Source of the DNA: Clostridium sp. KNHs214
GTDB taxonomy: Bacteria > Bacillota > Clostridia > Clostridiales > Clostridiaceae
Reading direction: 5' to 3'
Length of the DNA: 64,000 bases
Assembly (NCBI RefSeq): GCF_000744935.1
Contig: NZ_JQMW01000009.1
Coordinates: forward strand, 186,001-250,000
Notes under the pieces: model-generated
What the model was told of the DNA's origin: nothing
Database searches by the model: none
Seen by the model: the letters and a program-made list of their open reading frames with translations, nothing else
Shown here: positions 9,696 through 18,727 of the stretch, piece after piece
How positions within the stretch are numbered: position 1 is the stretch's first letter
How the letters are laid out: every line of letters begins with the position of its first letter
Position numbers and translations under genes: made by a program

Positions 9696-9802
9696 GTGGG
9701 AGGTGAGCTGTTGCGATAAATCTATAAAACATCACAAATAAGAGACATTGAAGGGTGAATTAAATGATGTTTATTTTATAGATTATTGGCAACTAAGGTT
9801 AT
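9696..9802 (+). promoter_or_regulatory. Long leader hairpin upstream of the mgtC-like gene
   Basis: GTTGCGATAAATCTATAA...CATCA (from 9710) pairs with TGATG...TTATAGATTATTGGCAAC (to 9793), giving a stem of more than 20 bp around a loop of about 35 nt. The short AAGG ribosome-binding site and the ATG at 9803 follow directly. MgtC genes are often controlled by their leaders. The conserved M-box Mg2+ riboswitch sequence is not recognisable here, so the class is unknown; an attenuator or translational switch is inferred. Confidence 0.45.
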
Positions 9803-10504
9803 ATGCTAATTCATGAGGTGGTTTTAAGGATTGTTCTTGCCGTTATAGTAGGCGGATTAATTGGATACGAAAGAGAATTTAAGAATAGACCAGCAGGATT
9901 TAGAACTCACATTTTAGTTTGTGTAGGTGCTGCGGTGATTTCTATGATTCAATTATATTCAGTGGAAGAAACTACTAGATTAATATTAGCACATCCACAG
10001 CTACAATCGGCTTTGAAGGCTGATATTGGGCGGCTTGGAGCACAAGTTATAAGTGGCATAGGTTTTTTAGGTGCAGGTACTATAATTCATGAAAAAGGTT
10101 CTGTAAAAGGACTTACCACTGCTGCAAGCCTTTGGGTGGTAGCATGTATTGGTTTGGCTGTGGGACTGGGATACTATACTTTAACCTTATTATCAACAGC
10201 TGCTGTTTTTATGGTATTAGCTACACTCAAAAGAGTTGAGGACAAATTTATGGAAAAAGGAAATTTAGTTAAAATAGAACTTCAATATAAGGATAAAAAA
10301 CAGTTAATAAATATTGTTGAAGGATATTTTGAAACTAAAAATATTAAAGTACAAAATATTGAATTTTCTTTAGAAGATGATGAGGATAGCCCTTATAAAA
10401 CTAGTCTTTATACAATAGTAGTACCTAGATATATAAAAAGAAGTAAAATAATTCAAGAATTATCTGTTTATGAGGGTGTGGAAAAGGTTAATTTAATTAA
10501 GTAA
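9803..10504 (+). CDS. MgtC/SapB family membrane protein
   Basis: A 233-aa protein. The N-terminal half has four to five helices with the family signatures GGLIGYERE (18-26), PAGFRTHILVCVGAA and GIGFLGAGTI; the C-terminal half is a soluble ACT-like domain. MgtC proteins modulate growth in low Mg2+ and membrane energetics in pathogens; they are not themselves Mg2+ transporters. The ATG lies only 4 nt after a weak AAGG site, just below a long leader hairpin. The gene appears monocistronic. Confidence 0.85.
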   Translation: MLIHEVVLRIVLAVIVGGLIGYEREFKNRPAGFRTHILVCVGAAVISMIQLYSVEETTRLILAHPQLQSALKADIGRLGAQVISGIGFLGAGTIIHEKGSVKGLTTAASLWVVACIGLAVGLGYYTLTLLSTAAVFMVLATLKRVEDKFMEKGNLVKIELQYKDKKQLINIVEGYFETKNIKVQNIEFSLEDDEDSPYKTSLYTIVVPRYIKRSKIIQELSVYEGVEKVNLIK

Positions 10505-10567
10505 ATATATATTAATTCTTCAATAGAAAAGTTAAGTATTTAAAAAATAATTTAGGTACATGAAAAG

Positions 10568-10687
10568 AAATAACAAGTCAAAGCTGCTAGTATATTTTGT
10601 GTCACACAATAAGATAGGTTCCGTGGTTAGTAATACTATCTGCGGGTTCTGATGACGCAGTATGGCGCAAAATTTGACTTATTATTT
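10568..10687. repeat. 120-bp inverted-repeat element
   Basis: The terminal arms AAATAACAAGTCAAA and TTTGACTTATTATTT are inverted with one mismatch. They enclose a less AT-rich, ORF-free 90-bp interior. It may be a small MITE or a structured RNA; no second copy was seen in the window. Confidence 0.35.
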
Positions 10688-10726
10688 AGTTGAATCTTAA
10701 TATAATAGAATACAATATTTTTAACC

Positions 10727-10765
10727 TATATAGCTCAATTGTGTTACAATTGAGCTATATTAAAT
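10727..10765. terminator. Palindromic terminator between mgtC-like and kinase genes
   Basis: The arms ATATAGCTCAATTG and CAATTGAGCTATAT are perfectly complementary around TGTTA and are followed by TAAATTTTAG. It probably terminates mgtC transcripts. Confidence 0.7.
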
Positions 10766-10869
10766 TTTAGTATATATTTTAAAAATGTGAAGAGATTTAG
10801 TTAATAAACTTTGTTTACAATAATAATTAAGTTGTAGTAAATACATTATGATTTTTTAAGGGGACTTTT

Positions 10870-12696
10870 ATGAAAAGGAAATTTTCATTTAAAAACAAAC
10901 TTTGGTTTAGAAATAAATGTATATCTAACATTTTAAATAGCAACAAATGTATATATAGATTTAAGAAAATTTTTGGTGTATTATGTAGAAATGACAGTTT
11001 TAAGGATAAGCTATTTAGAGGTTTTTTATTAGTAGGAATATTGCCACTTTTAAGTATGACGATTTTTTCTTATTATAATACTAGTAAGTCAATTAATAGT
11101 AGATTAGATATTTCAGTAAAAGAAAACTTAGAGGTAGTGAGCAAGCTTATAGATTCATCTTTAGGGAGTTTTATAAGTATCAGTAATTATATATCAGAAA
11201 ATAAAGAAGTGAAGGAAATTTTAAAGAAAAAAGATTATAATAATTATGAAGAAAAATTTTTAGATATTCAAAAAATATATAGAATAACTAGCGGTGTATT
11301 AGCTACACAAAAAAGGGATGTGCCTATATATATAACGGGAATGAGTAAATATAGTCATTTTAGTACTACGGACTATTATCCACCTATATATGAAGATTTA
11401 AACAGCGAATTTTTTAAATCCATTGATAAAAGAGATAATGAGAAGCTTTTGTATATACATAGGAGAGTAGATGGAAAAGATAGAAAAGACATTGTAATGG
11501 CTATAGGAAAAGGAATAAAAGATGTAGAAAATGGACAAAAAATAGGGTATGTAGTAGTTGATTTATATGATGATTACTTTAATGATATTTTTAAATATTT
11601 AAAGGTATATAAGGACAATAATATTTTTGTATTGGACAGAGATGGCAAAATAATTACGGATAAAATCAACAAAAATAAAACAGGATTTTATTTTTATGAA
11701 GAATACTTGAGTGATATATTAAATAATACTAACGGGAAATTCTCATGCAACATAGAAAATAAAAAATATACAGCGTATTTTACAACTTTAAGTGATACAG
11801 GTCTTAAGATAGTGGAAATAATTCCTCAAAAACAATTATATAAGGATAAAAGAGTTATTATAATTACATTTATGTTACTACTTGTTTTATTTGCTATATT
11901 AGCTGTAATGGCTTCTTTGGTGTTGTCTAAAAACATTTCTAAACCAATAAATGAGCTGGCAAATTTGATGGATAAAGTTGAAAAAGGAGATAGAAACGTA
12001 AATTTCTCTATTAATACAAATGATGAAATTGCACATATGGGTAATAGTTTTAATAATATGCTTAAGGAAATTAACAGATTAATAGAAGAGGTTTATATTA
12101 AACAGTATTTGCTGAAAGAAGCAGAATTTAAAGCACTTAAGGCTCAAGTAAACCCTCACTTTTTATACAATACATTGGAGTCAATTAATTGGATGGCAAA
12201 GCTTGATGATTTGCAAGGGGTAAGCACTATGGTTACAAGTTTAGGAAAATTTTTGCGATACAGTATTAGTAAGAAAGGTGATATAGTAACTGTAGAGGAA
12301 GAGCTGCAACAGGTTAATAATTATTTAACTATACAGAAAATTAGATATAGAGATAAATTTCAAGTATCCATAGAAGTGGACCAGGAGGTATATAAACAAA
12401 ATATTCTTAGGCTTTTAATTCAACCACTGGTGGAAAATGCTATAACTCATGGCTTGGAACAAAAGAGAGGCAAGGGAAATCTTATTATAAAAGGGTATTT
12501 AGAGAAAAATATAGTTTATATTGATGTGATAGATGATGGCATTGGAGTGGGAAATAGCAACAGTTCAGGAGAAAAAATAGGCTTAAGTAACGTGGATAAT
12601 AGAATAAAACTTCACTATGGAGATGAATATGGTGTAAAATTATTTAGCGAAGAAGGATTTACTATATCTAGAATAAACATACCTGGTGAATTGTAA
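10870..12696 (+). CDS. Sensor histidine kinase, YesM-like (LytS-type HATPase)
   Basis: A 608-aa membrane kinase. A basic cytoplasmic tail of about 48 aa precedes TM1 (about 52-70), followed by a large extracellular Cache-like sensor, TM2 (about 337-357), a HAMP domain, and a His_kinase domain with the phospho-acceptor motif NPHFLYN (His430). The C-terminal HATPase has the N-box LVENAITHG and a G-box DDGIGVG. YesM-type kinases sense carbohydrates or transporter-bound ligands, usually next to an ABC importer. Here it is followed by its YesN-like regulator and lies between two paralogous importers. AAGGGG precedes the ATG. Confidence 0.9.
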   Translation: MKRKFSFKNKLWFRNKCISNILNSNKCIYRFKKIFGVLCRNDSFKDKLFRGFLLVGILPLLSMTIFSYYNTSKSINSRLDISVKENLEVVSKLIDSSLGSFISISNYISENKEVKEILKKKDYNNYEEKFLDIQKIYRITSGVLATQKRDVPIYITGMSKYSHFSTTDYYPPIYEDLNSEFFKSIDKRDNEKLLYIHRRVDGKDRKDIVMAIGKGIKDVENGQKIGYVVVDLYDDYFNDIFKYLKVYKDNNIFVLDRDGKIITDKINKNKTGFYFYEEYLSDILNNTNGKFSCNIENKKYTAYFTTLSDTGLKIVEIIPQKQLYKDKRVIIITFMLLLVLFAILAVMASLVLSKNISKPINELANLMDKVEKGDRNVNFSINTNDEIAHMGNSFNNMLKEINRLIEEVYIKQYLLKEAEFKALKAQVNPHFLYNTLESINWMAKLDDLQGVSTMVTSLGKFLRYSISKKGDIVTVEEELQQVNNYLTIQKIRYRDKFQVSIEVDQEVYKQNILRLLIQPLVENAITHGLEQKRGKGNLIIKGYLEKNIVYIDVIDDGIGVGNSNSSGEKIGLSNVDNRIKLHYGDEYGVKLFSEEGFTISRINIPGEL

Positions 12697-12716
12697 AACA
12701 TAGGATAATACTTAGC

Positions 12717-12733
12717 TGACAGAGCATCTGTCA
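12717..12733. terminator. Short hairpin between sensor kinase and regulator
   Basis: TGACAGA and TCTGTCA form a 7-bp stem around GCA, followed by TTATTAG. It is a weak terminator or processing site in the 226-bp gap between kinase and regulator, longer than usual for this gene pair. Confidence 0.35.
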
Positions 12734-12922
12734 TTATTAGCCTATGCATCAATTAATAAAAGAATAGAGTAATGTACAATTAGTAATTTAATATTGAATC
12801 AGCGAATATATGTGTGTCATTAATAGGCAATGGCGAAAGAACAGAGAAAATTTAAATTGAAGTTACATTGGTAAAGTGATTGTAGTAGATATAAATTTAA
12901 TGTTTTGAGGAGGACGGCGCTT

Positions 12923-14491
12923 TTGGTTAAAGTCATAGTGGTAGATGATGAGTATTTAGCTAGGGAGGGTATGAAAAAAACTGTTGATTGGAATAAATAT
13001 GGGTGTAACATAGTAGGCGAAGCAGAGGATGCATTTCAGGCAATAGAACTAGCAAAGGTGGAAAAACCAGATTTAATTATAACGGATATTAATATGCCGG
13101 AAATGAATGGATTAGAAATGGCTAAAAATATTAGAAAAATTTTGCCTAACAGTAAGTTCATCATAATTACGGGCTATGATGATTTAAACTATGCAATAGG
13201 TGCCGTTAAAGTAAATGCTATGGATTTTTTATTAAAACCTATAGATGAACAAGAATTTTTGAATGCTATAGAAAAGGCAGCTAATGAATGTATAAAGACT
13301 AAAGAAAGTGTATCTATAACTCAAGAAAAAATGTTATTAGATATGATGAGAGGAAAGCTGAGAAGTTATGAAAATATTTATGAAGAAATAAGAAGACATA
13401 ATATATCTTTGGAGAAACTCATGATTGTTTCTATTCAAAATGATAATTATGAAAATATATTGGAAATGGATAATATGAAATTAATTTATGAGGAAAATCA
13501 GATAATTAGAGATGCAATAAATAAGTTTTTTTTAAAGGAACATTATGTTATTGAATGTCATGAGGACAAGTTAGCCTTGATATTATGCTGCAATAATATT
13601 AGTTGTGAAAAAGAAATCCACAGCAAACTGAAAAATATTCAAAGCATTGTAAAATCTAAATGTAGTATAACTATAAGTATGGGTGTTTCTGGTATAATGA
13701 ATTTGGAAAGCATACAGGAGATATATAGTCAAGGGAAAAGAGCTTTAAAAAATAGATTATATAGTGGCAAGGGCAGTATAACTTATTTTAAAGATATAGA
13801 TAAAGAGGTATGTGATGAAGAAAAACTAGAATGGAATGATTTACATCAAAAGGAAAGAGAGCTTTTATTATGTATTAGAGCTTGTGATAAAAAGAGAGTT
13901 AAAGATGGATTAAAATATATTTATTATGATATATTCAAGTGCAATAAAATAAGCGATGATACCATAAAACAAATTAGCATTAATTTAATTTTAAAGGCAC
14001 TAGACATCCTTAAGGATTTTAATATTAACATGGCAGATATAGTAGGAGAAAACTTTAATGTTTATAAGAAAACTACAGAACTTAACACCATTGGGGAATT
14101 GTATACATGGGTTGAAGGCTTAATATTTGAAATATTATATGCTATAAAGGAAGTTAAAGTGCAAATAGCTGAGTCTGGAATAAAGGATACACTGGATTAT
14201 GTGACAGAACACTATAATGAGAATATTTCTTTAAATGACGTAGCTACTAAAGTTTATCTAAGTGAAAGTTATTTAAGTAGAAAGATTAAAAAAGTAATGG
14301 GAGTAAGCTTTGTAGAGTACTTAACAAAACTTAGGGTAAGTAAAGCTATGGAATACCTAACAGAGCCTGAGGCAAAGATAGCTGATGTGGCTTCTAAGGT
14401 TGGTTATACAGACTATAGATATTTCTCACATGTTTTTAAAAAGCACACAGGATATTCACCTAGTGAATTTATGAAAGCATCTTTAGGGTAA
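12923..14491 (+). CDS. Response regulator, YesN-like (REC plus AraC HTH)
   Basis: A 522-aa regulator. The receiver domain carries the acidic pair D8/D9, phospho-acceptor D55 (IITDINMPEMNG) and K103-type lysine (LLKPIDEQEF). A middle linker domain of about 270 aa follows, and a C-terminal AraC-type double HTH (last 100 aa, with VASKVGYTDYRYFSHVFKKHTGYSPSEF). The TTG start at 12923 is chosen because GAGGAGGA lies 9 nt upstream; the upstream in-frame TTG at 12905 would include that site. It is the partner of the kinase at 10870 and probably controls one or both flanking importers. Confidence 0.88.
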   Translation: MVKVIVVDDEYLAREGMKKTVDWNKYGCNIVGEAEDAFQAIELAKVEKPDLIITDINMPEMNGLEMAKNIRKILPNSKFIIITGYDDLNYAIGAVKVNAMDFLLKPIDEQEFLNAIEKAANECIKTKESVSITQEKMLLDMMRGKLRSYENIYEEIRRHNISLEKLMIVSIQNDNYENILEMDNMKLIYEENQIIRDAINKFFLKEHYVIECHEDKLALILCCNNISCEKEIHSKLKNIQSIVKSKCSITISMGVSGIMNLESIQEIYSQGKRALKNRLYSGKGSITYFKDIDKEVCDEEKLEWNDLHQKERELLLCIRACDKKRVKDGLKYIYYDIFKCNKISDDTIKQISINLILKALDILKDFNINMADIVGENFNVYKKTTELNTIGELYTWVEGLIFEILYAIKEVKVQIAESGIKDTLDYVTEHYNENISLNDVATKVYLSESYLSRKIKKVMGVSFVEYLTKLRVSKAMEYLTEPEAKIADVASKVGYTDYRYFSHVFKKHTGYSPSEFMKASLG

Positions 14492-14518
14492 AGAACTTTA
14501 TTTAATAAAAATCAATGG

Positions 14519-14550
14519 AAAAACAGTAGCCTATAAAGCTACTGTTTTTG
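14519..14550. terminator. Bidirectional terminator
   Basis: AAAACAGTAGC and GCTACTGTTTT form a perfect 11-bp stem with a 7-nt loop and T or A tails on both sides. It lies between two convergent genes. Confidence 0.85.
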
Positions 14551-15066
14551 TTAGATATTCTTATTAGCTATTATATTTAAAACATCCTTGATAGTATGAG
14601 GTATAAATTCTCCCTTTCGATATTTCTTTTTTGTAACTATTACATCTACTTGGTTTCCGCTGTTCTCTACTTTTCTAACTATTTCTGGCCTTTCTATAAA
14701 GGCACCTAAAACTTTTTCATTTTTGTCTGTAACTATGAAAGTAGGTATTTTAGGTTTTCCATCTACTGCATAGTTATCTAAATAGTTTTCATTTCCCTCT
14801 CGTGAAACTACTTTAAAATTAATCTTAGGATTTAATATATGAATTTTCTCTAGTGCGGGTACGTTGATCATGCAATCAGGACACCATATTTCTGCAAAAG
14901 CAATTATATCAACTTCTTTATCTATGCCTTTAATCTTATCCTCTAAATCCCTTCCTATTTCTATATTATTATATATTTCTAAAACTTTATTTTTTGTATC
15001 CAAATCTTTACTATCTAGAAAATCTGTATATTCTATTCCACTTTCATATAAATCTTTTAAACTCAT
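14551..15066 (-). CDS. Thioredoxin-like protein
   Basis: A 171-aa protein with a thioredoxin fold and the redox motif WCPDC (in FAEIWCPDCMINVPAL, about residues 54-69), and a cis-proline region KPKIPTFIV. It has no signal peptide, so it is cytoplasmic. The family (thioredoxin_9 type) is presumed to reduce or sense disulfides; the partner is not indicated. GGGAGTAG precedes the ATG. It is monocistronic, convergent with the YesN-like gene, and shares its terminator. Confidence 0.75.
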   Translation of the reverse strand: MSLKDLYESGIEYTDFLDSKDLDTKNKVLEIYNNIEIGRDLEDKIKGIDKEVDIIAFAEIWCPDCMINVPALEKIHILNPKINFKVVSREGNENYLDNYAVDGKPKIPTFIVTDKNEKVLGAFIERPEIVRKVENSGNQVDVIVTKKKYRKGEFIPHTIKDVLNIIANKNI

Positions 15067-15222
15067 AAAAACTACTCCCTTCTAAAATCTTATTAAAGCT
15101 ATTTTTGAGAAAAAACAGAATCATCAACTATTAAAATTTTCATATACATTTCATCCTAAAACCTATTCTTTAACATTTTACTAATAAAGATTGTAAAAAT
15201 CAATATTGTTGGATAAATAACT

Positions 15223-16613
15223 TAGGGCAAACGCATCTTTATATTGTATTTCTTTCAATATAAAGATGCGTTTTTATAAAATATGTAAAATAAATGAGCT
15301 ACTATAAATAAAGTGAATATTGAAAAAACTATTCATAGACTTTCCCTAGTGGTATTTTAATATTCTTTATTCTTTACCTCGTAGAGGGTCGAAAATAACT
15401 TTTTCTAGATATTTTTTATCTAATGCACATTTAACTTTTTTTATATTTAAACTTTTCTTTAAAGTTTTTTCTTGTCTAAGTAGATTTAAGGCTAAATGTC
15501 GTAAGACAGCCAAATTTTCAGCTGAATTATCTTTTCTAGCTCTACATTTATCCTCATTAAAAGATACGTCTAAAACCCAATGGAGCTTATTTTCTATACC
15601 CCAATGTTGCCTAACTGCATTTGAGAATAACTCTATAGACTCTAAACTTGTTATATAGTAGCTTCGCTCAAAAGTTTCTTTATCTCCTACAATTCGTTTT
15701 CTTTCAACCATACCTATAGATTGAATGTTTCTCCAGTCTTCTTTATTATCTAGCCATGAAATTTCATTAACTAAAAAGTATTTTCGTGTTTCAATTCTCC
15801 CATGATCTTTATCATGAGTAGTATGGGTTTGTACTTTTATATCTGTACTTTTATATCTCAATATAGAGTCAAAAAATAATTCAACATTGTCATGAAGAGT
15901 TTTCTGATTTTCTTTTAATGCCAACACATAGTCAGCCTCTTTTTCTATAATAACTTCTGCTATTTTCTTTTGAGTTCCCATAGCATCAATTGTAACAATA
16001 GTATCTTTTAATTCTAATAGTTCAATTAATTTTGGAATTGCTGTGATTTCATTTGATTTATCATCTGTTTTGATTTGCCCTAAAACTACCTGATTCTGAT
16101 TTGCCCAAGCACTAACCATATGAATTGATTTTTGATTTGAACTATTACAAGATGATCCTCTCACTGTTTTACCATCTATAGATACTACTTCTCCATTTAC
16201 TAATTCAGCTAAATTCTTCATTAATTCATTAAAACATTTTTGAAATTGTTTAGGATTTATTTGGGAAAATACCCTATTGAATGTATCATGTGAAGGAATT
16301 CCATTAGGTAACTCAAAATATTGCTTTAGCCACTCTTCACTTGACTCTCCAAATTCTTCAATTTCATTATAAGATTCCATTCCACTGGTTACAGCACATA
16401 GTGCTATACCGATTATATCTATAAATTTATGTCTCTTGTTATCGCCTCGTGGGTCTTCGACCTCATTAAATGCATCAAATATTATACTTTCAATATCAAA
16501 CATGTTTGGTTTAATAATAATCTTCCTTTCTATCTTTTGTACAATTTAAATTATAAGCATTATTTCAACAAAATAAAAGGGCTAGCGCCAAAAAATCATA
16601 TGCGTTTGCCCTG
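15223..16613 (-). mobile_element. ISAs1-family insertion sequence, copy 1
   Basis: The 1391-bp element has inverted ends yAGGGCAAACGCAT/ATGCGTTTGCCCTG. It is flanked by the 10-bp direct repeat ATAAATAACT (15213-15222 and 16614-16623), the duplication length expected for ISAs1 elements. A short palindrome next to the left end (AAACGCATCTTTATA and its complement) follows the stop codon and may serve as terminator. The sequence agrees with copy 2 at 44087-45477 apart from the first base. Confidence 0.95.
15367..16503 (-). CDS. ISAs1 family transposase, copy 1
   Basis: A 378-aa DDE transposase. N-terminal DDE_Tnp_1-associated domain with VEDPRGDNKRHKFIDIIGIAL, then the catalytic core with VSIDGKTVRGS (first Asp), IVTIDAMGTQ (second Asp) and the C-terminal HWGIENKLHWVLDVSFNEDKCR (Glu region). 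It is intact and identical in protein sequence to the copy at 44231-45367. The AAGGAAGATTATT leader provides the ribosome-binding site. Confidence 0.95.
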   Translation of the reverse strand: MFDIESIIFDAFNEVEDPRGDNKRHKFIDIIGIALCAVTSGMESYNEIEEFGESSEEWLKQYFELPNGIPSHDTFNRVFSQINPKQFQKCFNELMKNLAELVNGEVVSIDGKTVRGSSCNSSNQKSIHMVSAWANQNQVVLGQIKTDDKSNEITAIPKLIELLELKDTIVTIDAMGTQKKIAEVIIEKEADYVLALKENQKTLHDNVELFFDSILRYKSTDIKVQTHTTHDKDHGRIETRKYFLVNEISWLDNKEDWRNIQSIGMVERKRIVGDKETFERSYYITSLESIELFSNAVRQHWGIENKLHWVLDVSFNEDKCRARKDNSAENLAVLRHLALNLLRQEKTLKKSLNIKKVKCALDKKYLEKVIFDPLRGKE

Positions 16614-16685
16614 ATAAATAACTTACTTATGGTATAGTTTTGGAAGTGAATATAGTAAAAAAATTAAGTTTAAAATTAAATAATG

Positions 16686-16735
16686 AAGGAGGCTATGTGA
16701 ATTCCATAAATGGAATCTACATAGCCTCCTTTATA
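16686..16735. terminator. Strong bidirectional terminator
   Basis: AAGGAGGCTATGT pairs perfectly with ACATAGCCTCCTT, with an inner ATTCCA/TGGAAT stem. It lies immediately downstream of the PHP gene on the minus strand. Confidence 0.85.
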
Positions 16736-16763
16736 TTGCTTATTTTTCATTTAAATTTCATGT

Positions 16764-17409
16764 TTATTTTATTAAAGTATCGTAAATATTTATTTCTTCA
16801 TATTTCCCATCTTTTAAAATAGCAGGACAAGTGTTTTTTGACTTAATAGCCTCTATGAAATCTTTTTCATCTCTTATGATACCATTAAATACTGTGGCAT
16901 ATTTTCCAATGTTTCTAGTAACGTGAGCGTCACTAGCGCCAAAAAGTGGCAGATTCAGTTCTGTGGCAAGAGCATATGAATATAAATTATGGTGTGGGGT
17001 TGTACTGCCGTTAAAGACTTCCACTCCTGAAAGTAGATTTTTTACTATTTTTATATGATCTTTAAGACCCCTGTTATTGGTTTTAAAAGGATGTGCGCTT
17101 ATAGCTGCTCCATTATGTTTTTTTACAATGTTTAAAAGTTCTTCAGCATGAATCATTTCTTCTGGTAGGTTATCCACTCCGAAAACTAATATGTCACCTT
17201 CAAAAGTAAGTATTTCAGGTCCAACTATTATTAAAAAATTATTCTTTTTTCCATAGTCTAATGCCTCTTGCTTTATTTTATTATTGTCGTGGTTTGTTAT
17301 ACATATCCCATCTAGTCCAATTTTTTTTTGCAACACTAACAGCTTCTTCAAGAGAAAATTCGCTATCAGGGGAATATTTTTTTTCATGTATGTGAGTATC
17401 GATAATCAT
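16764..17409 (-). pseudogene. PHP-domain phosphoesterase, frameshifted
   Basis: The true start is the ATG at 17409, after AGAGGATTATAT. It encodes MIIDTHIHEKKYSPDSEF, with the metal-binding DTHIH of PHP enzymes. Reading breaks in a run of nine T (17321-17329; A9 on the coding strand), one base too many. The second frame then carries the rest: GICITNHDNN, GPEI, SAHPFKTNN and GASDAHVTRNIG, all PHP metal-ligand motifs. Restored, it would be about 214 aa. PHP phosphoesterases hydrolyse phosphate esters or nucleotides with a trinuclear metal centre. The slip in a homopolymer could be a sequencing error, real decay or a phase-variable tract. Confidence 0.85.
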
Positions 17410-17548
17410 ATATAATCCTCTATTAATATCTTATGTGCAAGGTGTTAAGTCTATCTGCTGTACTATATTTTCAATGAATAGTATACTAATTCATTGATTT
17501 ACATTCACGCTATAAATTTTAATTCAAATTCTGTTTATATTAAATGCT

Positions 17549-17564
17549 TATTGATAATATCAAT
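17549..17564. promoter_or_regulatory. Small palindrome in importer 2 upstream region
   Basis: ATTGATAATATCAAT is a 15-bp palindrome about 105 bp upstream of the second binding-protein gene. It could be an operator for the importer; it only loosely resembles a Fur box. No clear sigma-A promoter could be assigned next to it. Confidence 0.3.
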
Positions 17565-17668
17565 AGAAGATAAATTATCTATTTATAATATAAATTTGAT
17601 ATAAGGGTATTAGTATGTGATAATAATTGTGGAAAATTTAGATTATTTGTCATAATGGAGGGAAAATA

Positions 17669-18727
17669 ATGAATAAACTTAAGAAAATAATGTCAGTTGC
17701 ACTTTCATTAGTTTTAGTTTTAGGACTTTCTGCTTGTTCAAGTAAGAAAAGTGCAAAGGATAGTACAAAAGATTCAACAAAGGCTTCAACAAAAGATTTA
17801 AAAGGAACAACACTAAAAGCTATAGCTACTAGTGAATATAAAGAAGTATTTGAAAAATTTACAAAAGAAACTGGCATAAAAGTAGAAACTTTGTCTATGT
17901 CCTCTGGTGAGGCAATTTCAAGAATAAAGGCTGAAGGTGGAAAGCCTATGGCTGATTTATGGTTTGGAGGCGGAATCGATGCCTTTATACAAGCTAAGGA
18001 AGATGGCCTTCTTGAAAAATATGTTTCTCCTGAATTTAAGGATATACCTGACAAATACAAAGATAAAGAGGGATATTGGATTTCAAAAGGAATAACTATT
18101 GTAGGATTTATAGTTAACAAAGATGTACTTAAGGAAAAGAACCTAAAAATGCCAAAGACTTGGCAGGACTTAACAAAGCCAGAATATAAGGGCGAAATTT
18201 TAATGTCAAACCCTGCAATATCTGGAACAAACTACGGTGTATTATGTGGACTTCTTGAAAATATGGGTGAAGAAAAAGGATGGGAATATTTTAAAAAGTT
18301 AAATGAAAACATCACTGCATATTCAAAAAGAGGAAAAGACCCACAAGTAAAGACTGTGGCAGGAGAAGCTGCAATAGGAATTACTTACATAAATAAATCA
18401 ATAACTGACTTAAAGGATCAACATAATGTAGAAATTGTTTATCCAGAAGATGGACTTCCATGGATACCTGAAGGAGTTGCTATATTTAAAAATGCAAGCA
18501 ACGTAGATGCCGCAAAAGCGTTTTTAGATTGGATTTTCAAAAAAGATAATATGGAATTCCTAGCAAAACATGAAGGTAGGGATGGGGTAACTTGTTCTAA
18601 ACCAAGTGTAAAGGGATATGATTTAAAAGTGCCAAAAGATAAATTTTTTGAAGAAAATTTTGCTGAATACGGTAAAAATAGAAAAGACATATTGGCTAAA
18701 TGGGCTAATTTAACAGGAAATAAATAA
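17669..18727 (+). CDS. ABC importer substrate-binding lipoprotein (AfuA/FbpA-like), system 2
   Basis: A 352-aa lipoprotein with lipobox LSAC (Cys23) and a Lys/Ser/Thr-rich linker (24-45), then the same binding fold as the protein at 5157 (shared ADLWFGGGIDAFIQAKEDGLLEKY, split here by family-typical spacing, and KPEYKGEILMSNPAISGTNYG). It is clearly paralogous but diverged. The stop overlaps the permease start by one base (TAATGG). Ligand candidates are ferric iron, phosphonate or sugar phosphates; nothing in the sequence decides. GGAGGG precedes the ATG. Confidence 0.85.
   Translation: MNKLKKIMSVALSLVLVLGLSACSSKKSAKDSTKDSTKASTKDLKGTTLKAIATSEYKEVFEKFTKETGIKVETLSMSSGEAISRIKAEGGKPMADLWFGGGIDAFIQAKEDGLLEKYVSPEFKDIPDKYKDKEGYWISKGITIVGFIVNKDVLKEKNLKMPKTWQDLTKPEYKGEILMSNPAISGTNYGVLCGLLENMGEEKGWEYFKKLNENITAYSKRGKDPQVKTVAGEAAIGITYINKSITDLKDQHNVEIVYPEDGLPWIPEGVAIFKNASNVDAAKAFLDWIFKKDNMEFLAKHEGRDGVTCSKPSVKGYDLKVPKDKFFEENFAEYGKNRKDILAKWANLTGNK

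Noticed and set aside
9696-9802. M-box Mg2+ riboswitch
   Set aside because: AGGTGAGCTG is only a partial likeness; the other conserved blocks of the M-box are missing.
16429-16614. Short plus-strand ORFs inside the ISAs1 copies
   Set aside because: They are antisense shadows of the transposase start, repeated in both copies, without a ribosome-binding site.
17549-17564. Fur box upstream of importer 2
   Set aside because: The palindrome is shorter than and different from the GATAATGATAATCATTATC type; ferric uptake is not proven.
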